Shown: positions 63,982 to 64,000 of the stretch, piece by piece
Numbering within the stretch: the stretch's first letter is position 1
Layout of the letters: every line of letters starts with the position of its first letter
Assembly: GCA_011947345.1 (NCBI GenBank)
Contig: JAAVTG010000077.1
Span: forward strand, 124,001 to 188,000
Direction of reading: 5' to 3'
DNA length: 64,000 nt
Source of the DNA: Phytophthora quininea
Taxonomy: Eukaryota; Oomycota; Peronosporomycetes; Peronosporales; Peronosporaceae
The notes under the pieces: generated by a model
Databases searched by the model: none
Told to the model about the DNA's origin: nothing
Seen by the model: the letters and a program-made list of their open reading frames with translations, nothing else
Made by a program: the position numbers and the translations under genes

Positions 63982-64000
63982 CGTTAGAGCCTCTGCAGTG

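Overview
The window looks like nuclear DNA of an oomycete, most probably Phytophthora or a close relative. The evidence is compact genes, introns of 55-79 bp, Ty1/copia, hAT and piggyBac-type elements packed between genes, a PDR-type ABC transporter, an annexin, and flagellar/dynein genes expected of a zoospore-forming organism. I assign it from gene content only and cannot name the species.

Layout. (1) 1-4662: a near-perfect inverted duplication (arms 1-1423 and 2575-3996, spacer 1.15 kb) carrying an ankyrin-repeat gene and a small thioredoxin in each arm. (2) 4855-8074: an SV2/SVOP-like MFS transporter and a convergent gene for a Ser-rich disordered protein. (3) 8073-14275: five tandem SGNH/GDSL esterases of the isoamyl-acetate-esterase (IAH1) type, all on +. 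(4) 14200-16443: a minus-strand PX-GOLD-PH protein with an acidic, membrane-anchored tail. (5) 16.4-35.4 kb: a transposon graveyard. It holds a decayed copia element split by a hAT element, gag-like remnants, a GGACC-rich block, a piggyBac-like transposase and a decayed HSP70. (6) 35407-41332: a young, complete copia element (35733-41119, apparently identical 346-bp LTRs, 5-bp target duplication) inserted into the reading frame of a small Cys-rich protein gene. (7) 41501-54156: a gene-dense housekeeping island: dynactin p25, SHIPPO/STPG-repeat protein, ADPRM-type phosphatase, a small membrane protein, long-chain acyl-CoA synthetase, 2,4-dienoyl-CoA reductase, UBR7, LYAR and a thioredoxin-fold protein with an acidic tail. 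Two of these (acyl-CoA synthetase and dienoyl-CoA reductase) belong to fatty-acid oxidation. (8) 54.2-64 kb: poorly resolved ORFs, an annexin fragment fused in frame to a PDR transporter remnant, a second transporter fragment, and a second hAT transposase.

Two kinds of damage run through the window and should be kept apart. In genes that otherwise look functional, almost every reading-frame break is repaired by adding one base in or beside a homopolymer run; this looks like residual sequencing error. In HSP70 and the first hAT, by contrast, the breaks are nonsense codons at conserved Gln or Trp positions, all explicable as C:G to T:A transitions; that looks like true decay.

I see no CRISPR, rRNA or convincing tRNA, and no RxLR or Crinkler effector. 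The most unusual items are the inverted duplication, the five-gene esterase array, the PX-GOLD-PH protein, the copia element whose coding region runs almost LTR to LTR inside a host gene, the nested hAT insertion with its recoverable empty site, and the annexin-transporter chimera.
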